From JBNNGK01 sp050268245 (GTDB lineage: Bacteria > Pseudomonadota > Gammaproteobacteria > Enterobacterales > Enterobacteriaceae): a stretch of DNA of 64,000 nt. Below, one piece after another: positions 27,070 through 35,452 of this stretch (position 1 is the stretch's first letter; each line of letters opens with the position of its first letter). The translations under genes were made by a program, and so were the position numbers. The notes beneath the pieces are model-generated. The model saw nothing but the letters and a program-made list of their open reading frames with translations, did not search any database and was not told the DNA's origin. Where the stretch lies: positions 133,551 through 197,550 of the forward strand of contig NZ_JBNNGK010000009.1 of assembly GCF_050268245.1 (NCBI RefSeq). Direction: 5' to 3'.

Positions 27070-28905
27070 ATGGAGCAAAACCCGCAGTCACAGCTGAAGC
27101 TACTTGTCACCCGTGGTAAGGAGCAAGGCTATCTGACCTATGCTGAGGTCAATGACCATCTGCCGGAAGATATCGTCGACTCCGACCAGATCGAAGACAT
27201 CATCCAGATGATTAACGACATGGGCATCCAGGTGATGGAAGAAGCACCGGACGCCGATGACCTGCTGCTTGCTGAAAACTCAAACAGCACAGACGAAGAT
27301 GCAGAAGAAGCCGCAGCGCAAGTTCTGTCTAGCGTAGAATCTGAAATCGGGCGTACCACTGACCCTGTTCGCATGTACATGCGTGAAATGGGTACCGTCG
27401 AATTGCTGACGCGTGAGGGCGAAATTGACATCGCCAAACGTATCGAAGATGGTATCAACCAGGTGCAATGCTCGGTTGCTGAATACCCGGAAGCCATTAC
27501 TTATCTGTTGGAACAATACGATCGGGTTGAAGCGGGCGAGTCTCGCCTGTCCGATCTGATCACCGGTTTCGTCGATCCGAATGCGGAAGAAGAAATTGCC
27601 CCTACCGCTACCCATATCGGTTCTGAGTTGTCGACTGAAGAACAAAATGACGACGATGAAGAAGACGATGATGACGACGCTGAAGACGATAACAGCATCG
27701 ATCCGGAGCTGGCGCGCCAGAAGTTCACCGACTTGCGCGAGCAGTATGAAGCCACGCGTCAGGTGATCAAAGCCAACGGCCGCAGCCATGCCAAAGCCGC
27801 AGAAGAAATTCTGAAGCTGTCCGACGTGTTCAAACAGTTCCGCCTGGTGCCTAAGCAGTTCGACTTCTTGGTCAACAGCATGCGTACCATGATGGATCGC
27901 GTCCGTACGCAGGAACGCATCATCATGAAGCTGTGTGTTGAACAGTGCAAAATGCCGAAGAAAAACTTCGTCACGTTGTTCGCTGGCAACGAAACCAGCA
28001 ACACATGGTTTGAAGCGGCATTAGCAATGGCTAAACCGTGGTCTGAAAAACTGAAAGACGTTGCCGAAGACGTTCAACGCAGCCTGCAGAAACTGCGCCA
28101 GATCGAAGAAGAAACCGGCCTGACCATTGAGCAAGTCAAAGATATCAACCGTCGTATGTCGATCGGTGAAGCGAAAGCCCGCCGTGCGAAGAAAGAGATG
28201 GTTGAAGCAAACTTGCGTCTGGTTATTTCTATCGCCAAGAAATACACCAACCGTGGCCTGCAATTCTTGGATCTGATCCAGGAAGGTAACATCGGTCTGA
28301 TGAAGGCTGTTGATAAGTTCGAATACCGTCGTGGTTATAAGTTCTCCACCTATGCAACCTGGTGGATCCGTCAGGCGATCACCCGTTCTATCGCCGATCA
28401 GGCGCGTACCATCCGTATCCCGGTGCATATGATTGAGACTATCAACAAACTCAACCGTATTTCGCGCCAGATGCTGCAAGAAATGGGTCGCGAGCCAACG
28501 CCGGAAGAACTGGCTGAACGCATGCTGATGCCAGAAGACAAGATCCGCAAAGTGCTGAAGATCGCCAAAGAACCAATCTCCATGGAAACCCCTATCGGTG
28601 ATGATGAAGATTCGCATCTGGGTGATTTCATCGAGGATACCACCCTCGAGCTGCCGCTGGATTCCGCGACCTCCGAAAGCCTGCGCTCTGCGACGCACGA
28701 CGTGCTGGCTGGCCTGACGGCGCGTGAAGCGAAAGTACTGCGTATGCGTTTCGGTATCGATATGAACACCGATCATACGTTGGAAGAAGTGGGTAAACAG
28801 TTCGACGTAACCCGCGAGCGTATTCGTCAGATCGAAGCGAAAGCCTTGCGCAAACTGCGCCACCCTAGCCGTTCAGAAGTGCTGCGTAGCTTCCTGGATG
28901 ACTAA
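27070..28905 (+). CDS. rpoD: RNA polymerase primary sigma factor RpoD (sigma-70)
   Basis: A 611-residue housekeeping sigma factor. Visible regions are 1.1 at the N-terminus (MEQNPQSQLKLLVTRGKEQG), 1.2 (DPVRMYMREMG), the acidic non-conserved insert (a Glu/Asp run near 190-205), region 2 (RLVISIAKKYTNRGLQFLDL and YKFSTYATWWIRQAI), region 3, and region 4.2 (LEEVGKQFDVTRERIRQIEA). The ATG at 27070 is chosen by family start; the open frame upstream to 26902 is leader sequence. Confidence 0.99.
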   Translation: MEQNPQSQLKLLVTRGKEQGYLTYAEVNDHLPEDIVDSDQIEDIIQMINDMGIQVMEEAPDADDLLLAENSNSTDEDAEEAAAQVLSSVESEIGRTTDPVRMYMREMGTVELLTREGEIDIAKRIEDGINQVQCSVAEYPEAITYLLEQYDRVEAGESRLSDLITGFVDPNAEEEIAPTATHIGSELSTEEQNDDDEEDDDDDAEDDNSIDPELARQKFTDLREQYEATRQVIKANGRSHAKAAEEILKLSDVFKQFRLVPKQFDFLVNSMRTMMDRVRTQERIIMKLCVEQCKMPKKNFVTLFAGNETSNTWFEAALAMAKPWSEKLKDVAEDVQRSLQKLRQIEEETGLTIEQVKDINRRMSIGEAKARRAKKEMVEANLRLVISIAKKYTNRGLQFLDLIQEGNIGLMKAVDKFEYRRGYKFSTYATWWIRQAITRSIADQARTIRIPVHMIETINKLNRISRQMLQEMGREPTPEELAERMLMPEDKIRKVLKIAKEPISMETPIGDDEDSHLGDFIEDTTLELPLDSATSESLRSATHDVLAGLTAREAKVLRMRFGIDMNTDHTLEEVGKQFDVTRERIRQIEAKALRKLRHPSRSEVLRSFLDD

Positions 28906-28931
28906 GGTCGAAGGTTAAACATAGAGTGTGA

Positions 28932-28966
28932 AATAGCCCCGGCATTGCCCGGGGCTATTTTTTTAT
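28932..28966 (+). terminator. Rho-independent terminator after rpoD
   Basis: AATAGCCCCGG and CCGGGGCTATT arms with a short loop are followed by seven T. It ends the rpsU-dnaG-rpoD operon. Confidence 0.93.
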
Positions 28967-28998
28967 AACGTACATACTGGCCTTGATAATGAGTCAGT

Positions 28999-29124
28999 TA
29001 TACCCTTCATACTTCAAGTTGCTTGGGTGTTGGCTTCCTTCCTTTCCCTAGTCACAGCGTCGACTATGCTCCAAAGGACTCAGTCAGTTGCCGCCTACAA
29101 GCAACTCGAATTATCTTGGGTATA
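28999..29124. repeat. ERIC-type miniature inverted-repeat element (126 bp)
   Basis: Terminal repeats of 27 bases face inward: the left begins TATACCCTTCATACTTC and runs into AAGTTGCTTG, the right ends GAATTATCTTGGGTATA; 22 of 27 positions match. The core has a degenerate form of the ERIC central palindrome (CCCTAGTCAC and related). The length of 126 bp equals the canonical ERIC length, and the ends fit insertion at TA. ERICs in Yersinia are described as MITEs. It lies between the rpoD terminator and the accessory cluster. Confidence 0.7.
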
Positions 29125-29144
29125 TCCATTATATTGCTCACGCT

Positions 29145-29612
29145 TTACTGTAATGTCACCGGTATCCATTTAGGATTATCAGGCAGAGGAATAAGTCCAC
29201 TGCTTGCACCGTTAATACCAAACACCCCTGAATTTTGATGATCGACAGCAAAGTAGACATAGAAAGTTTCAGCAAAACTGAGCATTTCTTCTGTATTATC
29301 CGCTGATTCACAGGCATCAATATACACATTACCCACATAGTCCGGTGGAAACTTACTCGCTAGGCTTTGATAAAGCGTATTACCATTAATATAAAAGTCT
29401 CGATTGGTATCTCCATCACCGATTACCGGCAAACCATTATCCCCAAGAAATGCGCCATGGGCAATAATGAAGAGATTTTCGTCTGCTTTAAGCATCGGCA
29501 AGTCATCATGAAATACCTGGTAACGTTGACCATAAACCAACGGATACTTGAGAATAGATCGGTTAGCTACGGATATTAAATTACTATCATCTGTACATAC
29601 GACAAGTATCAT
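29145..29612 (-). CDS. Small caspase/CHAT-like (clan CD fold) protein, uncharacterised
   Basis: A 155-residue protein with no signal peptide or membrane segment. I do not recognise a named family, but the core carries the two catalytic hallmarks of clan CD cysteine peptidases in the right order: a hydrophobic strand ending in His-Gly (LFIIAHGAF, His52) and, about 49 residues on, a second strand ending in an Ala-Cys (NVYIDACESAD, Cys101). The spacing and the GLPVIGDGD and INGNTLYQSL pieces between them are like CHAT domains. At 155 residues it is nearly just the catalytic core. AGGAG lies eight bases before the ATG. It is the last gene after the RhiA-like gene, 89 bases away. A protease role is inference. 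Confidence 0.6.
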   Translation of the reverse strand: MILVVCTDDSNLISVANRSILKYPLVYGQRYQVFHDDLPMLKADENLFIIAHGAFLGDNGLPVIGDGDTNRDFYINGNTLYQSLASKFPPDYVGNVYIDACESADNTEEMLSFAETFYVYFAVDHQNSGVFGINGASSGLIPLPDNPKWIPVTLQ

Positions 29613-29701
29613 ATTAATTCTCCTGCTGAATTAAACTATCTAAGCCAACCCATATAAACATCATACTATTAATGATATAGGCTGATCTTAAAGTCAGTAT
29701 T

Positions 29702-30313
29702 TTAAATAACGCTTTTTACCGACCATGTATTATCCATCAATAACTCCACTTCAAGTTCATACACATTTGGAGGGAAGTCTAATTGCTGTTGATTGGTAAT
29801 TTCACTGATATCCAAAACCTGTCCAGAGGTATAATTACCAAACGCAATCCAATACGTCGGGTGCGGCGTGAAATTTAGGTTCAGGTTGGGCTGGGCTTGT
29901 ACAACAAAAGTACCTGCCCCTGACATGCCGATCCCCACCGATGCAATATCAAGAGGAAGGCTACTATCATGTGTAATATAGAGTGTTCCATCGCGATTAC
30001 CTTTGCCAAGGTTATCAAACTTGAACGCCCCCTTTTCATACTTCAATGTGACCTGGTTTTTGTTAACGAGATCGGCCGGTAGCACCTGCGAAGCATCAAA
30101 ATTGACGCCCGGTAACAATACCCCTGTCTCATCCCATACGTAGCTATAATCGATATTCCAATCAAACTGCACGTTGGTATTAGGATGTGCAGCCTTTGAG
30201 AACCAAGCTAACGACATAATATTAGGATCGTCAATATCGGGTAACGTCTGATAGATACAAGCTTTGCCATAATTTGAAGAGTGATTCTTAAAATTAACTT
30301 TATACTTAGTCAT
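29702..30313 (-). CDS. RhiA-like protein
   Basis: A 203-residue soluble protein resembling RhiA, the rhizosphere-expressed, quorum-sensing-controlled protein of Rhizobium leguminosarum. Landmarks I recall from that family are visible: ACIYQTLPDIDDPNIMSLAW near the N-terminus, WNIDYSYVWDETGVLLPGV, ASVGIGMSGAGTFVVQAQPN, and PTYWIAFGNY near the C-terminus. It is beta-rich with no signal peptide or cysteine pair. Function unknown in any host. AGGAGA lies six bases before the ATG. It sits between the Mor-like regulator gene and the caspase-like gene on the same strand. Confidence 0.75.
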   Translation of the reverse strand: MTKYKVNFKNHSSNYGKACIYQTLPDIDDPNIMSLAWFSKAAHPNTNVQFDWNIDYSYVWDETGVLLPGVNFDASQVLPADLVNKNQVTLKYEKGAFKFDNLGKGNRDGTLYITHDSSLPLDIASVGIGMSGAGTFVVQAQPNLNLNFTPHPTYWIAFGNYTSGQVLDISEITNQQQLDFPPNVYELEVELLMDNTWSVKSVI

Positions 30314-30365
30314 GGTGATCTCCTAATTTACAATTGATAGTTAACACTATTTACGACCTTCCTTT

Positions 30366-30854
30366 TTAAACAGAAACATCACGCTTAGCTTTAATTAAAC
30401 GTATGTTTCTCATTGTGACCCCAAACGTTTTAGTTAAAAACATTGTGGGCACATCCTCTTTCATTGCCAACTGCATGGCAGCACGGCGTATTGCCATAAA
30501 CACCCCCCATGCAGAGGGCAATTCTAAATAACCCGACACGTCAGATTTTTTATATAATCGTTGATAGCTGTGTTCCGTCATGGATATATTATATATTTTA
30601 TAAAACTCTTTCCTCTCCGGTGGCATATGTATCTTTCGACCACCAAAGCAATACACCAAATTAAATAAATCTGAAAACCCACTTTGAGCTGCTATTTCAG
30701 AAGCGACCCACGGCATTGCCGAAAGGATATTCACTCGATATTTTTCACAAAATTCGATAAGTTTGCTCTCCCTTTCAGAATGCCTGACTGGAAGCCCTGA
30801 AAATAACTCTTCCCACTCATCCATGCATTGATGTTGTTCCTTTAATTCACCCAT
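30366..30854 (-). CDS. Mor-like DNA-binding regulator (tentative)
   Basis: A 162-residue protein whose C-terminal half resembles the Mor family (activator of phage Mu middle genes). A GG-x-x-I-x-(M/I)-P turn is seen in CFGGRKIHMPP, and a C-terminal helix-turn-helix-like segment reads FLTKTFGVTMRNIRLIKAKR, similar to the Mor pattern of x-YGVT-x-NT(V)Y. The middle is longer than in Mor. The ATG at 30854 has a GGGGG site five bases away; an upstream TTG (30890) is less likely. It precedes the RhiA-like gene by 52 bases and may control the cluster. No phage structural gene is nearby. Confidence 0.5.
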   Translation of the reverse strand: MGELKEQHQCMDEWEELFSGLPVRHSERESKLIEFCEKYRVNILSAMPWVASEIAAQSGFSDLFNLVYCFGGRKIHMPPERKEFYKIYNISMTEHSYQRLYKKSDVSGYLELPSAWGVFMAIRRAAMQLAMKEDVPTMFLTKTFGVTMRNIRLIKAKRDVSV

Positions 30855-31088
30855 CATTACCCCCAAATTATTTTTGAATTTGTGGAACAACCACCTCGAA
30901 GGAGATGATGGAATAAGTTTTAGCGTAGTTAGAATATTTCACACGGGGGAAGTATTCCCCGAAGGGAATTTGTGAGCGAGTTAAATATAAATTTATCCGG
31001 ATAGTAACAGAGCAAATTATTAGGTGAGATAAAATTGGATATTATTTAATAACACACCATATAATACTGACTGAATCACTTTAAACTA

Positions 31089-31592
31089 TCAAACAGCCGC
31101 ATTTCTCAAGCCATTGGCAAGCTGACGATAACTTTCTGTCAACTGTTCCAACGTTGCACGGTTAAGACCGCTAGGGTTTGGCAATAGCCAAACCTCAGTA
31201 TCGCCGATAGTCATAGGCTGACGCCCCCAACTCACCTTTCGGATGCCAAATGCATCGCTGAAGGCCTGTTTACCCAGAATCGCCAATGCGCGCGGTTGGT
31301 AATGCAGGATTTTCTCTTTTAATACCTCACCACCGTGGCGCAGCTCGTCGCGCGCTAATTCACTGGCCGCCACGGTTGGCCGTGCCACCAATGCCGTAAT
31401 ACCGCAGCCATACTCTTGCAACCGTTGCCACTGCGCCGGTGCCAGCTGAGAGGCGGTAAACCCCGCCTGATGAAGCACTTTCCAAAAGCGATTACTGCCG
31501 TTAGCAAACGGATAGCCCTGATGGGCGGAGGCAAGACCCGGATTAATGCCGCAAAATACCACCTGCAGATTGGGTAACAAGAGTTCCATCAT
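31089..31592 (-). CDS. mug: G/U mismatch-specific uracil-DNA glycosylase Mug
   Basis: A 167-residue DNA glycosylase that removes U or ethenocytosine opposite G. The active-site GINPGLASAHQGYPFA (about 15-30; the Asn of NPG activates water) and the minor-groove LPNPSGLNRA near residue 140 are both visible. An adjacent second ATG at 31589 could be the true start. It lies between rpoD and ileX, as in E. coli, here separated from rpoD by the accessory cluster. Confidence 0.95.
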   Translation of the reverse strand: MMELLLPNLQVVFCGINPGLASAHQGYPFANGSNRFWKVLHQAGFTASQLAPAQWQRLQEYGCGITALVARPTVAASELARDELRHGGEVLKEKILHYQPRALAILGKQAFSDAFGIRKVSWGRQPMTIGDTEVWLLPNPSGLNRATLEQLTESYRQLANGLRNAAV

Positions 31593-31720
31593 CGCTGAGC
31601 GTCCATTTAAGAGATTTATACAGGTTATCGTAAAATCTGTGAGTAATTACAACAAGCTATAAGTGTTTATAAAAACGCCAATCAGCCAACTAGCTGTAGA
31701 CCTGAGCCGTCTGGTTACCG

Positions 31721-31726
31721 TATAAT
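31721..31726 (+). promoter_or_regulatory. -10 element of the ileX tRNA promoter
   Basis: A perfect TATAAT lies 12 bases before the tRNA and is followed by the GC-rich discriminator CTCGCCCGTC, a mark of stringently controlled stable-RNA promoters. The -35 is poorly matched. Confidence 0.7.
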
Positions 31727-31737
31727 CTCGCCCGTCA

Positions 31738-31814
31738 GGCCCCTTAGCTCAGTTGGTTAGAGCACGCGACTCATAATCGCTTGGTCACTGGTTCAAGTCC
31801 AGTAGGGGCCACCA
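31738..31814 (+). tRNA. ileX: tRNA-Ile2 (CAT anticodon, lysidine-modified)
   Basis: A 77-base cloverleaf with encoded CCA. The acceptor GGCCCCT pairs with AGGGGCC, the anticodon loop is CTCATAA on a GCGA/TCGC stem (anticodon CAT), and the T arm is ACTGG-TTCAAGT-CCAGT. The sequence matches E. coli ileX closely, and the location next to mug is the same. TilS would convert C34 to lysidine so that it reads AUA. It should not be called tRNA-Met. Confidence 0.93.
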
Positions 31815-31819
31815 AATAA

Positions 31820-31857
31820 AAAAAGGCGTCATATGAGAAATCATCTGACGCCTTTTT
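31820..31857 (+). terminator. Rho-independent terminator after ileX
   Basis: AAAAAGGCGTCA pairs with TGACGCCTTTTT, ending in a T run. It starts six bases after the tRNA. Confidence 0.9.
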
Positions 31858-32068
31858 CGTTTTATACGAATCGGGTCAGATAATGCATCGCCTCAATGCC
31901 CTCGCCATCTCACCGTGTCTTTACCTGAAAAAAAGAGCGCTTGGACTTCTCTGGGATACCTCAGAGCGGTAACTTTCGCATTATCTCACCAACTCAAAGG
32001 GTATGATTGTGGCTCTGAGTTGTGAATTAACTTTCAGCCGCGATCCTTAAAAACATAAGGCATAGTGC

Positions 32069-32521
32069 ATGACCATTTTATCCATTCGTGAAAATCCGCA
32101 TCTGCTCGCAGCAGCCATCAATTATTTTCAACAAAAATGGGCATCAGAAGAGACCATGATGCTTTACCACGATGCGATTACACGGGCGATCGGTGCGGAA
32201 AACCCTTTACCACAATGGTATTTACTGTTCGAAAATCAGCAAATCATCGGCTGTGCCGGATTAATAACCAATGATTTCATCAGTCGGGTGGAGCTTTATC
32301 CGTGGTTATGTGCGCTGTTTATTGAAGAAACACACCGTGGACAAGGGAAAGCCAAACAGTTGATCCAACATGTGGCACAGCATGCGAAACAGCTCGGGTT
32401 CAATAAATTGCACCTTTGTACCGATTTGGAAGGATTTTACGAACAGTCAAACTTCCTTTTCGATGGCATCGGCTATCATCCATGGGGAGAGTCATCCCGA
32501 GTCTATACTTTACCGTTATAA
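32069..32521 (+). CDS. GNAT-family N-acetyltransferase
   Basis: A 150-residue acyl-CoA-dependent acetyltransferase; substrate unknown. The acetyl-CoA pyrophosphate loop is seen in EETHRGQGKAKQLIQHV (R-G-Q-G-K-A, near 93-98), preceded by the beta-4 strand PWLCALFI. The C-terminus has the family turn LHLCTDLEGFYEQSNF. It stands alone between ileX and the gab-like cluster, so context gives no hint of its substrate. Confidence 0.85.
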   Translation: MTILSIRENPHLLAAAINYFQQKWASEETMMLYHDAITRAIGAENPLPQWYLLFENQQIIGCAGLITNDFISRVELYPWLCALFIEETHRGQGKAKQLIQHVAQHAKQLGFNKLHLCTDLEGFYEQSNFLFDGIGYHPWGESSRVYTLPL

Positions 32522-32616
32522 TCAGGGCTCAACTGAGCCGCGTGCTCGTCTCTATCATCAATCTCAAACCATTTGTTGAGATGACGGTTTTGATTCATAA
32601 GTAATGCGCTATCGCA

Positions 32617-32643
32617 TAAAAATCGGCGGCCACGACGCCGCCG
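32617..32643 (-). terminator. Terminator of the gab-like operon
   Basis: CGGCGGC and GCCGCCG arms (32624-32643) are followed on the minus strand by ATTTTTAT. It lies 40 bases after the carrier gene. Confidence 0.75.
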
Positions 32644-32682
32644 TTCTCTATACAGAGAAAACACATCACCTGAGGGAGTCCG

Positions 32683-33927
32683 TTACCAACCTGCGGGCAA
32701 ATAGCCTAACAGTGACGCAATCGCGTATACGGCGCTGGATAGATACAACAGCACAATGACAATTTGCAAAAGCGGATGAGTAATCCAGTTACACTGCCAG
32801 CGCGGCGTCATATCGCCGTGTTTACGTGCACCGCGTAGGATTAACATCGGCATAATCGACAGAATAACCCCACTGAATACGCCAGCGAAATACAGCGCGT
32901 TAACGAAGGAAACAAACCCGCTGTAAGCCAGTACAAACGGCGGCACCACCACCAGCAGCAGCACGCCAAAGCGGCGCAGCGGTTGTTCATCATTACCCAG
33001 ACGGAATTTGTCGAAGATATTGGTCAAAAAGCTGCCGCCCAGCCCCCAATATGAGGTCAACATGGCACACAGCGCGAAGATATTCGCGGAGAAGAACGCC
33101 CACTGCCCTAACGCTTGCCCCCAAGAAATGGTCGCTACGTCAGTAATACCGTCCAATCCGCTGAGTACAATCACCGACAACGGCACCACCGCCAGTAACA
33201 CAAACGTGGTCACCATGCCGACAATAATGGCCTTGGGCAGCATTTCCGGCTTGTCCGAAAAACCACGCGCCATTTCGGGCACGATGTATTGTGCAGAGAA
33301 GCAAAACACCACCACGTTGAATACCGGCACCATAAAACGCCAGTTGCCATCGAGCAGATTCCGCATTTGCGTGGTGTCTTTCAGCAACGTGGCCATCACC
33401 AATACGCTGAGCATCACCACCATCCCGATACTGATAAACTTTTCCCCACGGCCAATGGCTTTCAGCCCCAGATACAGCACACCTGCCGCCGGGATGAAGA
33501 ACAACACACTACCGAGCGCCGGGGAAATACCCAATAACGAGTGCAACAGTTTACCACTGCCCGTCATATAAGCGGTTAGCGCGCCAACACTGTTAACGCA
33601 TACCGATGCAAACATCAGCCAGGCCCCCAAACCGCCGACATAGCGTTTCGCCAGGCCACTTAATTGTAGATGTGCGCGGGTACGTAAGGTCGATTCGGCG
33701 ACGTACAACATGGTGATGGTGGTCAAACACCCCACTAAAACCAACCAGAACAGCAACGGTAGAAAACCGGCCTTGCTCGAGGCATAGGCGATGGACAGTA
33801 CGCCCGCGCCGATGTTGGTGCCGACGATCATCGCCACCCCTTCAAGAAAACTCAGTGATTTGGCGGGTGCAGGTGCCCGCTCCCCGGCGGTAAGCGCCGA
33901 GGACAACGTGATGTTATCAGAAGACAT
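32683..33927 (-). CDS. Aromatic/hydroxy amino acid permease (HAAAP/AAAP-like), putative GABA-cluster carrier
   Basis: A 414-residue inner-membrane carrier with about 11 hydrophobic segments. The first carries GVAMIVGTNIGAGVLSIAYA, the family motif in TM1 of Mtr/TyrP/SdaC-type transporters; YIVPEMARGFS is another family mark. It is the third gene of gabT-gabD-carrier, 58 bases after gabD. E. coli GabP belongs to a different family (APC), so this would be a non-orthologous GABA or omega-amino-acid importer. The substrate is inferred from context only. Confidence 0.8.
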   Translation of the reverse strand: MSSDNITLSSALTAGERAPAPAKSLSFLEGVAMIVGTNIGAGVLSIAYASSKAGFLPLLFWLVLVGCLTTITMLYVAESTLRTRAHLQLSGLAKRYVGGLGAWLMFASVCVNSVGALTAYMTGSGKLLHSLLGISPALGSVLFFIPAAGVLYLGLKAIGRGEKFISIGMVVMLSVLVMATLLKDTTQMRNLLDGNWRFMVPVFNVVVFCFSAQYIVPEMARGFSDKPEMLPKAIIVGMVTTFVLLAVVPLSVIVLSGLDGITDVATISWGQALGQWAFFSANIFALCAMLTSYWGLGGSFLTNIFDKFRLGNDEQPLRRFGVLLLVVVPPFVLAYSGFVSFVNALYFAGVFSGVILSIMPMLILRGARKHGDMTPRWQCNWITHPLLQIVIVLLYLSSAVYAIASLLGYLPAGW

Positions 33928-33985
33928 AAATGATCCTTTGTAACCCGGTGACCTTCGCCACCGGACGGGGTGATTATCCCGGTGG

Positions 33986-35440
33986 TTAACTGCTCACATC
34001 GATACACAGGTATTTCAGCTCCAGATATTCCTCAATGCCGTAGCGCGATCCTTCACGTCCGAGCCCTGACTGCTTCACGCCACCGAATGGCGCCACTTCG
34101 TTAGAAATCAAGCCGGTGTTAATGCCGACCATGCCGTACTCCAATGCCTCCGGCACTCGCCACTGGCGCGCTGCGCTTTGGGTAAAGAGGTAGGCCGCCA
34201 GACCGAATTCCGTCTCGTTCGCCATCGCGATCGCTTCATCTTCATCCTGAAAACGGAACAGCGGCGCAACCGGGCCGAAGGTTTCTTCTTTGGCGAAACG
34301 CATTTGCGGCGTCACCTCCGTCACTACGGTGGGTTGATAGAAGGTTCGACCGAGCGCATGCGGTTGGCCGCCGATAGCCACCTGCGCCCCTTTGCTCAGC
34401 GCATCATCAATATGGCTTTGTACTTTTTCCACCGCCGCTTGGTCGATCAACGGCCCTTGTGTGGTGCCTTCTGCCATACCGTCACCGACCTGTAGCTGCG
34501 CTACCGCCGCCACCAGCTTATCGACCAGCCGATCGTAAATGCCTGCCTGCACGTAAATACGGTTGGCGCATACGCAAGTTTGACCACTGTTGCGGAATTT
34601 CGAAGCCATGATGCCCGCCACCGCCGTATCAAGATTGGCGTCGTCGAATACCATCAGCGGCGCGTTACCGCCCAACTCCAATGAGAGCTTTTTAATCGTC
34701 GGCGCGCACTGCGCCATCAAAATACGCCCCACCTCTGTCGAACCCGTGAAGCTTAGCTTGCGGACTATCGGGCTATCACACAGAACCTTGCCAACCTGCG
34801 CCGCATCGCCAGTGACAATCTGCAATACGCCCGCCGGAATGCCCGCATCCTGTGCCAGTTTCCCCAGTGCCAACGCCGTCAACGGCGTTTGCTCTGCCGG
34901 TTTCACGATAATGGTGCAGCCTGCCGCCAAGGCTGGAGCCACTTTGCGGGTAATCATCGCCGCCGGGAAATTCCACGGCGTAATCGCCGCGCATACCCCA
35001 ATCGGCTGCTTGAGCACCACTAACCGTTGTGAGGTCTGCGGTGCCTGTAATACCGCCCCGTCAACCCGTTTGGCCTCTTCGGCAAACCAGGTAATAAAGG
35101 ACGCAGCATATGCCACTTCACCGCGCGCTTCCGCCAGCGATTTACCTTGCTCGGCGGTCATCAACTGAGCCAAATCCTCTTGCGCCGCCAAGATACGGTC
35201 GGCCCAAGCCAGTAAGAGCGTCGAGCGCTGTTTCGCCGTCAGTTGCTTCCACGCTTGCTGCGCCCGTTGCGCGGCTTCGATGGCTTTTTGTGTTTCCGCT
35301 TCGCCAATCTGCGGCGTCGATGCCAGCTCATCACCGGTTGCCGGATTGATTACCGCATTTCGTTTACCGCTCGCTGCATCACACCATTCGCCATTAATCA
35401 GGCACTGATTGCGCAGCAGTTCAGGGTTAGTGAGTTTCAT
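33986..35440 (-). CDS. gabD: NAD(P)-dependent succinate-semialdehyde dehydrogenase
   Basis: A 484-residue aldehyde dehydrogenase oxidising succinate semialdehyde to succinate. The family sites are visible: the general-base Glu in LELGGNAPL (near 255), the nucleophile Cys in NSGQTCVCANRIYV (near 290), FTGSTEVGRIL, and FGPVAPLFRF. Length equals E. coli GabD (482). Its start is 12 bases from the gabT stop, so the two are probably translated from one message. Glutarate semialdehyde is an alternative substrate. Confidence 0.93.
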   Translation of the reverse strand: MKLTNPELLRNQCLINGEWCDAASGKRNAVINPATGDELASTPQIGEAETQKAIEAAQRAQQAWKQLTAKQRSTLLLAWADRILAAQEDLAQLMTAEQGKSLAEARGEVAYAASFITWFAEEAKRVDGAVLQAPQTSQRLVVLKQPIGVCAAITPWNFPAAMITRKVAPALAAGCTIIVKPAEQTPLTALALGKLAQDAGIPAGVLQIVTGDAAQVGKVLCDSPIVRKLSFTGSTEVGRILMAQCAPTIKKLSLELGGNAPLMVFDDANLDTAVAGIMASKFRNSGQTCVCANRIYVQAGIYDRLVDKLVAAVAQLQVGDGMAEGTTQGPLIDQAAVEKVQSHIDDALSKGAQVAIGGQPHALGRTFYQPTVVTEVTPQMRFAKEETFGPVAPLFRFQDEDEAIAMANETEFGLAAYLFTQSAARQWRVPEALEYGMVGINTGLISNEVAPFGGVKQSGLGREGSRYGIEEYLELKYLCIDVSS

Positions 35441-35452
35441 GACCTTTATTCC

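Noticed and set aside
28021..28863. 280-codon open frame antisense to rpoD
   Set aside because: It is a codon-bias shadow of the highly expressed rpoD gene; no ribosome site or recognisable domain.
29145..30890. Prophage or integrative element
   Set aside because: Only a tentative Mor-like protein hints at phage; no integrase, structural or lysis gene and no attachment repeats were seen.
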